This document shows positions 14,099 through 26,930 of a DNA stretch of 64,000 nucleotides, piece after piece. The notes beneath the pieces were generated by a model. That model saw only the letters and a list, made by a program, of their open reading frames with translations, searched no databases and was not told the origin of the DNA. How positions within the stretch are numbered: position 1 is the stretch's first letter; each line of letters opens with the position of its first letter. The stretch comes from Atherix ibis (Eukaryota > Arthropoda > Insecta > Diptera > Athericidae): NCBI GenBank assembly GCA_958298945.1, contig OY282607.1, positions 51,561,020 through 51,625,019 of the forward strand, written 5' to 3'. A program made the translations under genes and the position numbers.

Positions 14099-15354
14099 GA
14101 GGGCAATATGATAAGTCATTTGTGAATGCAAGGATGTTGCTGATTAACATCTGTTCATTACTTTAGTTTTGACAGTCATTGCAAGGAGTCAAAGTTTGTG
14201 TTTTTTTTATAAATATGAAAAAAGACTATTTTTCGAGGAACATATGACCATCTCCTTTCTAGTCTGGGTTTATTAAAAAGCACTTATGATTATGTTACAA
14301 AGTGTACATGTGAACCATATCTATTTCGTTAATCCGTTAAAACAAGGACAGTATGATAAGTCAGTTATAAATGCTAGAGATATAGCTGATATCAGTAAAA
14401 CAATATTCTTTTTATCATTTTCACATACTTAGAAAGACACCATATTAAATTTTATTAACAACTGTTTATTAGTTTAGTTTTGACAGCCATTGAAAGGAGC
14501 CAAAGTTTGTGTGTTTTTTTTATCAAGATGGAAAAACGTGAATTTCGTTTGTAAATAAATAGAACACTATTTTTTGAGGTAAAAATACAATCTCTGAAAC
14601 CAAAACCACTCTTGAAAAATATGATGGAAACTCCTCTCCATCGTATGGAATGATTCAGAAATGGTTTCCTGAACTTTGTTGTGGTCATACGAGCACAAGG
14701 ACAAGCACTGATCCCCTAGGATGTTGAATTTAGGTTACCACCGATAAAATAATTATTAAAATTCATGATATCGTTTCGAAAAGCCGTCGAATGAAAGTGT
14801 ATGAGATATCTGACATTGTAAACATCTCAAAATAAACATCTTACATGTAATTTTGGGTATTGGAACGCTATCAGCAAGATGGCTGCCGCGTTTCCTTACA
14901 TCTGACCAAAAACGTGTTCGTGTAACAACTTAAATGTAACAGGACAGTATTATACAGCCTTATTAGACTAGTTGAATAATGAAATCAAGACAAAAATAGC
15001 ACATTGGTCAAAAAAAATGCTCGTTCATCAAGGCAATGCACGCGTACACACTTGTGTCATCGCCATGGGAAAATTCCATGACTTAGAATACGAATTGCTT
15101 CCGCATCCACCATATTCATCAGATTTAGCCATAAGCGATTATATCCTATTTTTGAATATTAAAAATGGCAGTACTGAAAAAGATTTGACTCAAATGACGA
15201 CAAATCACATTTTTTCCGATGTGATATACACGATAGAATCAAGTGTATCGGGCTAAAAGGAGACTACACATATGTTAAAAAATAAAATAAGTTTTACATA
15301 AAAATGTGTTTCTTCTTTTCATGGTCAAGTACTAATTATATATCCCTTGTAGTT
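14099..15354 (+). mobile_element. Old mariner remnant C, 5' end present twice
   Basis: Heavily decayed mariner. The right half preserves LVHQGNARVHTCVIAM and then LPHPPYSSDLAISDY, the regions around the second and third catalytic aspartates; the HQD aspartate itself is now glycine. A start like MEKREFR at about 14528 and further fragments carry many stops. The leading ~190 bp occurs twice: 14104-14240 and 14343-14530 share ATATGATAAGTCA/GTATGATAAGTCA, TTTAGTTTTGACAG and CAAAGTTTGTG. This suggests a truncated copy abutting a second copy. The right terminus near 15354 (ATATATCCCTTGT) weakly mirrors the left AAGGACAGTATGATAAG. Long dead. Confidence 0.7.
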
Positions 15355-15955
15355 GTTTATTTAATAATACTTTTAATACAATATTAAAATCGCAAAACAT
15401 AAAGAATAGTGATTTTTTGCCTTTTTCATCTTAAAACAAAACGAAGCGTTTTTTTAAGAACAGCTTGAATATTTGATATTTTGAATAATAACTGCCTTGC
15501 AAATCCAAAACAGTTTTTTTTTAAAATTTTAATGATATCTAAAATTTTTAACAAGCAGATTTTTTAAACGAAAATACAAGGACATGAAGGGAAAGTACCC
15601 GTCGATGTTTCCTCAAGAATGGGAAAATATGATTTTATAATTTGAAGAAATCTCTCGGCCATCACCGTCTTTAAAATCCATCGGTGTGTAATGGCAGGGT
15701 GGGTGGGAGTGAACAGGTTTCTTGCTAAAGGATTAGGATGGTAGGATAGACGCGATAGGATTTTTTTATAACGTGAGATCCATAGTGCACGAACGAATTG
15801 AACGAAATTAAATCCAGAAGAATAACAAAATTAAGAATTTTTCGAAGGTTTTGGAATTGAGAGGTCTGGATTCGATGGGAATTGAAATGCTTATTCGAAC
15901 CGCAAAATTCGAGTCCGTATGTTCATATCGGTCGCAGTAGCCTGTTGTACACTTA
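15355..15955. other. Non-coding stretch
   Basis: AT-rich DNA between mariner C and the first X-family copy. I see no gene, repeat or RNA in it. Confidence 0.4.
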
Positions 15956-16440
15956 GATTAAAGAATACCTGGATAGGCCCGTATATGTTGACGCAATTTT
16001 CTGGCTGAATTATCGTAACGCTTGCATACTTTTGTGTAGATTTTTTATGTAGACATGACACCCGCTGACACCTAGTTTTCATAATAGAAATTCACTGAGA
16101 AATTTACTTAATTTACTTATTGGAAACGAAAATGCAATTTAAACACAATGACAGACAATGTTTATTTTTTGTAAAATCTTTTGATATGAAATGAAATTGT
16201 ATTTTCGTAAATATCAATTAAATATGAAGCGCCACAATTTTGTAGATTTTCGGAGAGTTTTAAAAAACGCCATTCTCCATGAAAGTGGTAGCATACTGAA
16301 ATGCTTGCATACTGAAATGCTTGCATACTTTTGTTGTTTTTTCAAAGTTGTTCTTTCGGCACTTATCGGAAAGTGCAAGTCAAAGAGTGGTTTTTATCTT
16401 TTTTTGAAATATTTACGAAAATTTAATGAATTTATATAAA
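15956..16440 (+). mobile_element. Family X copy 1 (Tc1/mariner-like, truncated)
   Basis: Begins right after a TA with GATTAAAGAATACCTGGATA, the left tip shared with copies at 33923 (inverted) and 58770. It continues with the X-family blocks: ACTTTTGTGTAGATTTTTTATG, GACACCTAGTTTTC, ACTTATTGGAAAC, CGCCATTCTCCATGAAAG and GCACTTATCGGAAAG. The right terminus is missing. An 18-bp internal unit (GCATACTGAAATGCTT) is tandemly duplicated at about 16290-16325. It has no coding capacity. The Tc1/mariner assignment rests on the TA target and on the N-terminal transposase start preserved in the copy at 33372-33923. Confidence 0.7.
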
Positions 16441-19400
16441 TAGTTATATTGTTGATAACATTTAATTAGAAGTTTTTATTTAAAAAAATGAAGTGTTTTA
16501 CAAAAAATTGCTGGTAATTCAACAGAACGAGGAAGCGTGGAATTTCTTTCTTTCGCTAAGTTGACATATTTATTTTTACTGTATAAATTAACCAAAATTT
16601 AGTTTATGATGCACTTAAATTGCTTTTAATGATTTATCTGGTCCAAAAAGTGAGTAAAAACTGAAAAGTTCGTCATTCAATAACTGTAAACAAATGTCAT
16701 GTTGAGAGTTCAATGTTTACCAGAAAATAGTTCAGTGCCGGCGTGTACGTAAAATGTATGTAAGAAAATTTAAGGCAACGAATTTTTCAGTCTGTTTTAA
16801 GCACAAATGCAAACAAATTTATTTAATTAATAAGCCTATCGAATATAGTAATTGGTTTTTATAGTGAAATTTGCACTTTTATTGATCGTGAAAACTCTTT
16901 TGTAAATTGTTGTAATTCGAAGTTCGCTTAAAATTACTCACATTTAAATATGGCAGCACTGCGCGTAGTCGCAATCAACACAACAATATCGCACGCCGAA
17001 TTTGAATGCATTTATACACCGCCTACATACACGGACTAAGAATTCCTAGCATATTATGATGAGTATGGCATTTAACAAGTATCGGCGGAATCAATACTTA
17101 CTGTTGGGGGCGAGCGGATACGTAACAACTTAGCCAGAGCATTCTGTATTCTTATGTACAATATTTTATGTTGTTTTTTTTAGAGTTTTTTCTATTTTTT
17201 ACTTTATTTTACTATCAATATTTTGGATCTATTGAAAAAAAATCTTAAAAAGAATACAAGTACCGAAGCAGTTAATTCTCCAAGCTTGTTTTGTGAAGCC
17301 GTTAAAATGCCACTTGACGGATAGCACCAGTCGTACATTGGACAATAGCGCGGTGAAGTAAGAACAACCCTAAAACAGTTGTAGCCTAAACGTGAAGACT
17401 TTGGTCTGAGGTCAGTTTACGTTCTTAGGAAAATTAAAACTATTTGTCCTCTACTTTTTCTTTCTTTTGGTTTTTGAATATTCTACTTTTTTTTTATTCA
17501 CATAACAGACAAGTCAAACACAACTAAACATTATTAACCTATAATCTTGCCAATTAAGTAGATTAGATTAGAAAAAAAATTAATAAATAAAATATCGTAA
17601 AATATTTAAAGCAAAAGCAAATAATTTTAAATTGAAACCAAAAATAAAAATGGGCAATTTGAAGAAAAAAAATATGAAAACATTTGATTAACTGAATTAT
17701 GATTAGCTCAATCAATGACTAGTTCGTGTCGGCTTATCGTTTCCCTTTACCCCACTCTTTCGTATATAGTTTGATTAACCATAAGTAATGCACGTTCGAC
17801 TATTTTAATTCATCGTTTTTTATTTTTCCTTTTCTTTTTGTGCTACTGAGCTCAGAAGGAATACCTGCTCGCTCATTATAACAACGTAATCGCGCCATTC
17901 TTTTTGTTACATGCGGTGTGATACGGGAATTCCCTTACGTAATGTATGGCTAGCTGGTTCGCCAAGCAAGAGAACTAACTGAACAATGTAGTGTGTTTGC
18001 TCATCTGACAAGCAAACGGACACATTATCGTAGGAGACAAAACTCATAAGCACATATGAATGAATACATTGAAATGTGGTATGCGCTATACTGACATACA
18101 CACACCTACCTACCTCTCTCAAAATTCACTATGGACACATTCCACCGCTTGGAAATACAAGTATGAACATACATGGATGGATGTACATCCATAAGCACTT
18201 TCATAATATACGAAACAAGTACGCCACAATGTCAAATTGTCAGCAATTGAGTTTTAATGTGTGAAATAACTTTGCATATATATATAATTCTCTATTAAAA
18301 TCATCATTTGCATGTTTTGTGATTGCACACATGTATAGAAAGTCAAATCGCTCACTGCCTTCAAATGACGCCTCTAGTTACGTATGAATCGAAGATAATT
18401 TCAAAGAAGCAGAAAAGGAAGGAAAAACAGCCCAATGTGTAAGCAAGCAAGCAGGAAGCAAACAAACAAACAAACAAACAAATGCAAATGGCTAACAGAT
18501 TTTAATGTGACACTTTAAAGAAAAAAAGACACAAACAAACGCAGAGTGTGGTGCCTTTTGATAGTAATCGAGCGATCAAGATGGAGATACAGATAGAAAA
18601 ATAAGTTTATAGTGATGACTGCTGGCTGACTTTCGTACTTTTTTTTATAACGTTAAACTGTTTATGACAACAAAAAATAAAATACAATAAGTTCTTTTTT
18701 TTTGCAAATAAAAATTTCTTTTTTTCTGTTTTCATTTTAAGTGGTTTTTATTTTTCTATTTCTATAAAAATTCTAATTTTTCATCATAAAAATAACAAAA
18801 ATTATTGGAGATTATTTTAAAAGTATTTTTTTCTAGTATCCCTATTGAATATTGGGGAGCATCATTTCATTATAAAAATACATAGTTTAATCTGCAAAAA
18901 TTTTCAGTTGATTTTCTTTTGTTTTAAAAAATTTTTACTATGTTTTAGATGGGACAGATAAAAACTTCATTTAAGGTCTTAATTCGAAACTTAGGCATTG
19001 TTGCATAAAAAAATTCTGCTTTTTTAATTCATTTTCATATTATTCTTGAAAATACATTTTATAATAAACATTGTTTTTTTTAATTTTTACTACTACTAAT
19101 AGTAAAACGATTACAAAAAAGAATCCTTGTTTGCCAAATGTCCCAAACGAACATAGCCTATGTCCCAAACAAACAAACCATTACATCCTCTTTCCATCTC
19201 CTTTATAAAATTTCTTTATTATAAAAAATCTTCCAATATTATTTAAAAAAAATTAATAATTTAAAAAATAATTTTCATTAAAGAACCTCTATTTTCATAA
19301 TGAAAAAATCGTTCTTTACTACATATAAATTCTAAAAATTAAATTTCTTTATCTGAGAAAGGACCTCAAATATATTTAACAGAGTACCTTATAAAAAAGA

Positions 19401-19640
19401 GGTCCTGAGGCATAAAGTTATTAATACACATAGAAACAAATTCACAAACAAAATTCCTCTTATTTTGGTAACGATCGAATTTTATTTCACTTCAAGGATA
19501 CCGAATTTTTTAAGATTTAGGTTGTACTGGTTTTATGGGTTTGAACTTTTTTTTGAAGCAACTTAAGTTCTTAATATATGTGTAGGCTCTAAATAAAATC
19601 ACGCATGCTTTTCAATGAAATGATAAATAATAAACAAAAA
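16441..19640. other. Non-coding stretch
   Basis: No gene seen. It holds an AAGC/AAAC microsatellite (about 18441-18482) and several homopolymer tracts. 16930-17160 is slightly richer in GC but has no long frame. Otherwise AT-rich and featureless. Confidence 0.4.
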
Positions 19641-19847
19641 CAACACACTAATAATGCCGCAGCCACCGTATTCCCCAGATCTGGCCCCCTGTGACTTTTT
19701 CTTGTTCCCGAAACAGATTCTTTGATCCATTTTTTGGAATGGGCAAAATTCAAAGATGAGCCAAAACACGTGCAAGCAAAGCAGCTGTCAAAATTTAACT
19801 GAACATTCAAAATGGCCAAATTCGCGATACTTTTTGAACAGACCTCG
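19641..19847 (+). mobile_element. Mariner remnant A3, 3' end only
   Basis: Begins inside the transposase ([19 protein letters not shown], then FFLFPKQIL and stop) and runs into the terminal repeat, ending GAACAGACCTCG before TA at 19848. It shares with A1 and A2 the same abrupt junction from FLFPK into the inverted end, so that junction was already in their common source. The central part of the terminal repeat is deleted here. It sits immediately next to a LINE shard at 19850-20030, as if inserted into it. Confidence 0.8.
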
Positions 19848-19849
19848 TA

Positions 19850-20030
19850 CAATCCAGAATCGTCCATCCTCATGTAAGGGGCCAAAAATTCTTCGAAGGA
19901 TGCTCCTTTCAATCGCGGGCAAGAGTTCGCAATTGTTTTTGCTGAGAACCAAAAGTTTTGAAGAATGCAGTAGCAAGAGTTTAAACAAGATTTTAAAAGA
20001 TGTAGGAACACTAGGTTTATTATAGACTTC
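19850..20030 (-). mobile_element. LINE shard (C-terminal RT region)
   Basis: On the minus strand this reads [19 protein letters not shown] and then YMRMDDSGLY. It aligns with the LINE in the Pfk intron at about 53690-53800 ([17 protein letters not shown] and LYIRMDESG), so the two are one family. The fragment breaks exactly where mariner A3 ends, so A3 probably inserted into this LINE. Too short to define a clade. Confidence 0.55.
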
Positions 20031-20600
20031 CCGAGATTTAAACTGACTCCAAGAGAAATAAAGAATTCTAAGAGAACAAAAAGTGACTCCAAAATGTCTC
20101 CATTAAGTCAATATTTAGTCTCGATGAGGTCTATCAAAGAGACCTGCAAGGTAATTAAAAAAGACTCCAAGAGATCTATAAAATTTTTCAAAAGGTCCGA
20201 ACAACTACGGAGATCTGTTTAAAATAGGCCCCACGAAATTAATTATAGGCTCCCAAAGATTTAAACTAACCCCAAAAAATCTATAAAAAAACTCCAATAG
20301 AGCTTTAAAAAAACTACATGTGGTCAAAGAGACATTTGAAGAGGTCTTAACAACTCCAAAGGGGTCTCAGATAGGCTCTATCTAATCTATTATAGATGGT
20401 CATAGACCATAAAGACACCAAAAGACATAAAATGACCTCCACAAAGACTAAAATACATTTCAATAGGTCAGAACAACTGCAAAGAAGTCTAAACTTTTTA
20501 AATAGGTTTTAAGGCGTCTAAAAAAAGCCCAAGAAATGACTTCAAACGATCTAAGATACAATAGGGTCCAAGTGGTATAATAGAGATTCCCTTAGGGTAT
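20031..20600. repeat. Decayed tandem repeat
   Basis: About 570 bp of quasi-periodic sequence made of variants of GACTCCAAGAGATCTATAAA. Larger blocks recur near 20196, 20343 and 20466 (AGGTC, then AACAACT, then a purine-rich run and a TCT). No coding. Probably an old minisatellite or satellite fragment whose units have diverged. The period is irregular, so a unit length cannot be given by eye. Confidence 0.5.
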
Positions 20601-23600
20601 AAAAAATTTTATACCTACAACAATAATGAATGTTGAACTTTTAATCAAAATTTAGATTTTATTCGAAATTAAGAAAATATATTGTATAATTAATTTTAAG
20701 TCAGTAGTAGGTCTCGGAAATATTATAATTTTATTTGAAGAAGTAAAGTCCAATATTTTATTTATATGTATACTACAAAATCATAGAAAAATTTATGCGT
20801 TCTTCTAAAAATGAAAAAAAAAACACCAAAAATTCATCATTTCGACTGAATTTCTGAGGTTTTCTTTAAATGGAAAATCGAACTTACTTTTCATTTATTC
20901 ATTTAATAGATTGTTATGGAAATAAATGAGCTCATAAAATATAGAAAATAAACGAAAAAAAAACACTAACTGTGAGAGTTCAAAAGATTATCTCGAATTG
21001 TGATGATACAAAGTTTTGTTGGAATGGAAGGGAAGCACATCGATAAGAAGAGTACGAAGACTTGACTATAGATTCTGATGGAATTTTACGCAAAAATAGA
21101 AAATTGTCCTCTTTTTCTTTTTTGTTCCGTTTTATTATATTTGCTTGTATACGCGACTGACATTAATTATAGAAGTTTGCGTATGTGTTTTCTATTATAA
21201 ATAATTATTTTTAAGAGATAAATTATCAAGAGGCGGGAAAATATTTAAAAAAAAAAATGGTCCTTATTAAGAACTCAAGGAACATAAAATTATCGAAACA
21301 AAACAAAAGAAAAACAATTCCATGTAAATTACCAGCGTTCAGCCTCCTTTTTTCAGAGCATAAGTAATGCAAAAGGTGGTATGTAAGGAGGAGGGTTCGT
21401 TGGATATGATTGTTAAAAAAAAAGCGATAAAAATCGGGAATAAAATTGAAAAACTTACTTGACTTCGTGACTCCTTTTCTTCTGGCCATGACGTCATTTG
21501 CAGTCAGCGTTCTTCCTGTTCTTCAATAATTGAGAAAAAGGACGAACCATCTACGGGCTTTTGCAGTGAATTCACAATACACATTCGTCGTCGTTTACAC
21601 ACAATAAATACAAAAGGCGAAGAGAAGGTAAATCTCAACCGTGCTGTTTTCTCATCAACTTTTATCTACTCCCTTCCTACCGATTATCCTTTTCTATAAT
21701 GACTTTTATGTACTTTCTCTTTCTTTCTTTCTTTCTTTTTCGTATTTTACAAATAGTCTTTATTTTCCCCTTTCTTGCTCATTCTCTCACTCTCTCTTCA
21801 CAAATTCGTCTATTAAATTTTGCTTTGCTTTTGAGTTCTTGGTTTTTTTTCACATTTACTTTTTTTTTTTGTTTTGTTATTTCTCTTCTTATCACAAGCG
21901 AAATTCACTTTTTGCTATTCTATGTTGCCTTCTCGTTCAGAGAGGCTCCTTTTTAATTTGTGTGTTGACGATTGGTTAACTCGTTCTATTCCAAATTGTA
22001 CTTGTTTCCTTTTCACTCGAATCTTCTCTGTGTACTCAATTCCAGCATTCACAAAATTTAATAATAATACTAATAATAATAACGCCGTTGATGGAAGAAT
22101 ACGAGTTGTTAGTATGACGGTGGTATGTGGTGTATTGTATTTTGCGACAAGTGTAACTCAAAATCACAAATTTCACAAATAATTAATTACAAACACTTTC
22201 TTTTCTATCTTGTTTTAAGAACTTGTAAATTAGAAAAAAATTATTTTCTTCACTTTTTTTTGCTTCTCTAGGATATTTTTTTATCATTTCTATTTCTTTT
22301 AACACATAATAATAATAATAAAAATCACATCATAATTATTGTTATACTGTAAAAGTAAATCTTTACTCATTAGTTGAATGAAAAATAATATGCAAATTTT
22401 ACTTAACAAAAATATTTACATGCGAAAAAAAAAATAAGTACACTAATAATAATAGATTAATCGAAAGATTAAGGATAAGTGGTGATGGTAGCTTTTCGTT
22501 ATACTATTCTTTATGTCCATTTTAAGAGGTACTGCTAACAGACCTAAGATGAGTTAACTGAAATTGCATATTTTTTTCTATCTCTTCCATCTGTTTAGTA
22601 TATTAATTGCTGCCCACTCACAATAATAATACGAGAGTCGAGTATAATTTGCATTTTACATAGAAACATTCTCGTCTAAATATGTGGTAGTAGTATGGAA
22701 ATGTGTATAGGGCTTTTTTATGTACATACGGGTACGTATTTGCGTATGGGAGTATTTAAAGCAACTTCTTTTACTACATTAATACTCGAGAATACATCAA
22801 TTTTTTAAATATTATTATTATTGTTGTTGGTTAATGAGAAGAAGAAAAAAATCAATTTTACCAAAAAATGTTTATGTAACCGAATATTTAAAAAAAAAAT
22901 TAATAATTTTTGATTTTTATATTTGCGGAAATTTGAACATTTTCTCTCATCACATCGTCCTTTAAGGGATTCTCTTGTTGCTGTGTTTTTTTTTTGTTAA
23001 AGAAAATTATTCCACTACTACGCTTCTGACTCGACACACATGCACACACACACGTTCATAAGCGCACACAGATACAAATTAAGAAAATAAATTTTTGCAA
23101 GCGAATAATATCCTTGTTGATATTACTTACGTTGCCGTCGTAATAATGTCACAAAAATAAACCCACAAATAGGCAACCACACAGTTACAGTCAGCCACCA
23201 ATCAGAATTGAGGTTGACTAATACGTATTTATACGAGTGATAATAACAAAACAGTACAATACGTGTGTACGTAATTGCACATACATATATATGTGTATAC
23301 GCTACAGTATGATATTATTAATATTTATATCGTACTAATGCAAAGGTTATTTTTTCTCAAATGCTTGCTATTTAATCCACCAAATGAAATGGACAATAGT
23401 TTTTCAAATGTAAACTATTTTATCGTTAAATCTACGTACTGGTTTTTAAAAAAAAAAAAAAAAACATTCTCCCCAAAAAGAAAAAAATGAACAACAGATT
23501 ATGTTCGTAGTAAAATTCAACCGTACACGCACACCCACACAGAGTTGACACTTTAACGATGGAATTCCCTCGTTTTCTTATTTACTTTATTTATTTCTTA

Positions 23601-25772
23601 TTATGAATATTTTCCTTATTTCTCAATCTGTTATTATATTCTCCTTTTTTTATACAATAGAAAAACAAATTAAATCAATTACTATGAAAGAATGAATGTC
23701 AATCGATTTAAGGTGATTTATTTACCGATATTATCACCTAAATTTTACTATATTTATATGAATTTATTTATTTATATTATCATATATAAAATATTTATTA
23801 AAATAAAAAAAAAGTTATTGCAAAATATATGTAATTATACTTTATATCTTATAAGTTGATATATGTTCTTATATTATTATTATTCACATTTTTTCTTGAT
23901 AAATTTAATCATTTTTTTTTTAAATAAAGTTAATCAATAAGAACACGATTATTTTTATTAATAAAAAGTTCAGTCCATTTTCTGATTGTGCTATTTGCCG
24001 ATTATTGTGCTTTATTACAGGATTTAAAAGAGTGAAAAACAAAATCCCTCTTTTTGCCATTCATGAAAACGCGACTATAAACGAGACACGAAACGTACCA
24101 CACAACGGCACGCTTGCAACTCGTCGTCAACTATTTGTATCGTACCTTGCGCACTCAAACTCTGCTCGATTTTCGTCATCGCAGGTGCCGTACTCTATAC
24201 ATGATCTGCTTTGTGTGTGCGTCCCGGTTCGTATACTCGTATACAAAGTGTCGACAGGTTGCTCTCATTTTTTCTGCTGCTCTCAATCGTCACAGACAGT
24301 ATAATTTAATAAATTGGAGACAATTTTGTTTATTTTATTGTTGTTGGTATTTGCTTCATATTAGAGAAAGGGGAAGAGATCCGATTTGAAGAAATATTTA
24401 CAATTTGCTAATGAAAAATAACCAAAACCAAAATATTATATAAATTAAAATTATACAGAAAATTAAATTTTTAATATTTTAATGAAAATAATATTTTTAT
24501 AAATTAAATTAAAATAAGTAAAATTGTAGAATATTTAGTGAATAGTTATGTATATTCTTAGTAGTTTCATTAACTCAATGACAGATTGGTAGTAAAGAGA
24601 GTGTAGTGTATCTGTCAGTTTGATTGAAATTTAAAAGTGATGGAATTTGCTCTCCCTTGAGCATATTCAAAAAAATTCTTCATATTTAAAAATCCGAATT
24701 TACAAAAAATCAAAGTTTCATATTATTTGAGCCAGCAATATTTCCTATTTTCCGATTTTAAATTATTTTACACAAAAAAATTCGTTTTATAAAAATTTTA
24801 TTTCTCTCGAAAATATTTTTCTTTGAAATATTTTTTTTTAATAGATTTTTCCCTATTTTAATCAGATAAAAATTATATTAAGGCATAGTTGTTCTTAAAT
24901 ATAGTAAATTTATATTTAATTATTTAATTTCCAAAAGTTAACTATATTTGTAAGCAATTTCGACGACTCTATGACAGATGTAAAGCGAAGAGCGATTACG
25001 GCGACTCTATGACAAAATAAAAGTAAAGAGTTTTCACATGTGTGCTGAGCGGAATTGTTCTCTTAATATTTTGGTAAAGGTGGTATTTTTACAAAACCAA
25101 ATATTTATAATTCAATTGGAATGAATTCGTTTTAAATAAAAATAAATGAATTTATGATTTATGGTAGGTGTTTTTGATTTAGTAATTTTATGTAGTAGGA
25201 ATGGGATTCTTTTTGTATAAAAATAACAGATAAAAAGAAAAGTCAACGGGCATTACGGTAACTGTGCTACCCTATGCAGCGATGCAGTTACGCCATTTGT
25301 CGTTAATTTTTCGCCTATGCTTCAAAGGCGAACATTTTACTTTTTTGGAAAATAATAAACTAAAATGAATAGTAGGACCTGATAGTTTTAAATGTATGAA
25401 AATTAGATAAAATTTATAAACCAACTAAACTTAACTAATTAAATACCTTAACTGTTATACTTAATATTGAAATGTTAAAATAAAATATAACATGTTTACT
25501 AAAATAAATAAACGAATTCAAATAATCAAAATAAATAAATAACTGTGAAAACATTATTCATAACTCAAAGTAAATAAATTAAGAACAGCAGGGACCAACT
25601 AGAGGAGATAGAGAATTCACCAAGCAAAAATGTGTAAAGGATCAACACGTTGAAATTACTTTTTGCTTAAGTGATTACACTAATCGTCAAATACACAAAC
25701 TTTGTTTGCGACGAACCTGCACAGACCCATTTCACGCGCAAAATGCGTAAGTGCTCGAGCAGATATATGTGT
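20601..25772. other. Non-coding stretch
   Basis: AT-rich, no recognised gene. It contains a CTTT microsatellite at about 21718-21740 and an (AAT)n tract near 22060. On the minus strand, 21489-21459 has an ATG codon overlapping a perfect TGACGTCA, then ten codons and a GTAAGT donor; it could be a tiny first exon but is unsupported otherwise. 24960-25040 has a repeated CGACTCTATGACA motif. 24080-24300 is richer in GC, with TATAAACG, but no gene model. Confidence 0.35.
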
Positions 25773-26648
25773 AGATAGGCCCGTACGTCAAATGTTCGTA
25801 TGTGTATATGTCAACGCAATTTTCTGGCATAATTATTGCAGAAGCGGCGAGAAATCGTAATGCTTGCATACTTTTGCGAAGATTTTTTTATGTCTAGTTT
25901 TCGTAATAGAAATTTATTGAATTCCAAAAGCATAATTTATATTTATTGTGATTCACTTATTGGAAATAAAAATACAATTTAAACACAATTTTTTAATATG
26001 AAATGGAATTGTATTTTAGGTTGATTATTTATTTTGTAAGTATCAATTAAATATGAAACGCCTCAATTTTGTAGACTTTCGGAGAGTTTTTAAACACGCC
26101 ATTCTCCATGAAAGTGGTAGCATACCGAAATGCTTGCATACTTTTGTTGTTTCTAAAGTTGTTATTTTGGCACTTATCGGAAAGTCAAAGTGAAAGTGTA
26201 GTTTTTTGAAGTATTTACGAATTCATTTTGCATTTTTGGAATGGATTTTTATTTGTGCACATAATTGTTTTGGTATAATCAAATAACTTTCAATTTATAT
26301 TTTTGTATGCTCTTTCACTTTAGAATTCCGTTCTAATAAATAATATATAGTGAAATAAATAAAATGAAAATATAATAAATAAATAAATAATATTTTAAAA
26401 TAGAGTACTGTGTTTTATTGCAGATTTCCAAAACCAATTACATCAAACAACAAATCCCGCAATATTAAAAAATCTATTTGCTTACGCATAAATGACATCA
26501 CATATAAAAATGATTTTAACCGAACCGCTTCAATTGCATTAGTGAAATTTAAAATTGGCCCCTACTGATGTACGCCGTTTGTTATTTTGCATGTTAGTGC
26601 ATTCTACGAATTTTTGTGTAGAGCCCTATCCAGTTCTCCTGTAATCTA
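25773..26648 (+). mobile_element. Family X copy 2
   Basis: Second plus-orientation X copy and the best uninterrupted one. It starts within the left terminus (ATAGGCCCGTACGTCA), carries the same blocks as copy 1, and ends with CCCTATCCAGTTCTCCTGTAATC before TA. That right tip is an inverted version of the left tip of other copies (GATTAAAGAATACCTGGATAGGCCC), giving imperfect TIRs of about 25-28 bp. No transposase frame survives, so it is a non-autonomous derivative. The first ~20 bp of the left tip are lost. Confidence 0.75.
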
Positions 26649-26930
26649 AGGTCTTAACTTAAACAAGCTTAGACCATCAAGGATGACGAACCGAAACTGT
26701 TCTAAATTATTTCACGTAATTATTATAGAAATTATATTTTGGAAAAGAACAATTATTTAAGTAACACAAAAAAAACAAATAAAATTTTAGTCGAAAATAA
26801 TTGCAACTTTTTTTAAATAAAAATGAAATTAAGCTGAAATAACATATTTTATACGGTTTAAACAAACGAAAAATACAAATTTCTGCAGTGTTCCAAATTT
26901 TATGAACCAAGCTGTAAGCAAAACAAAATA

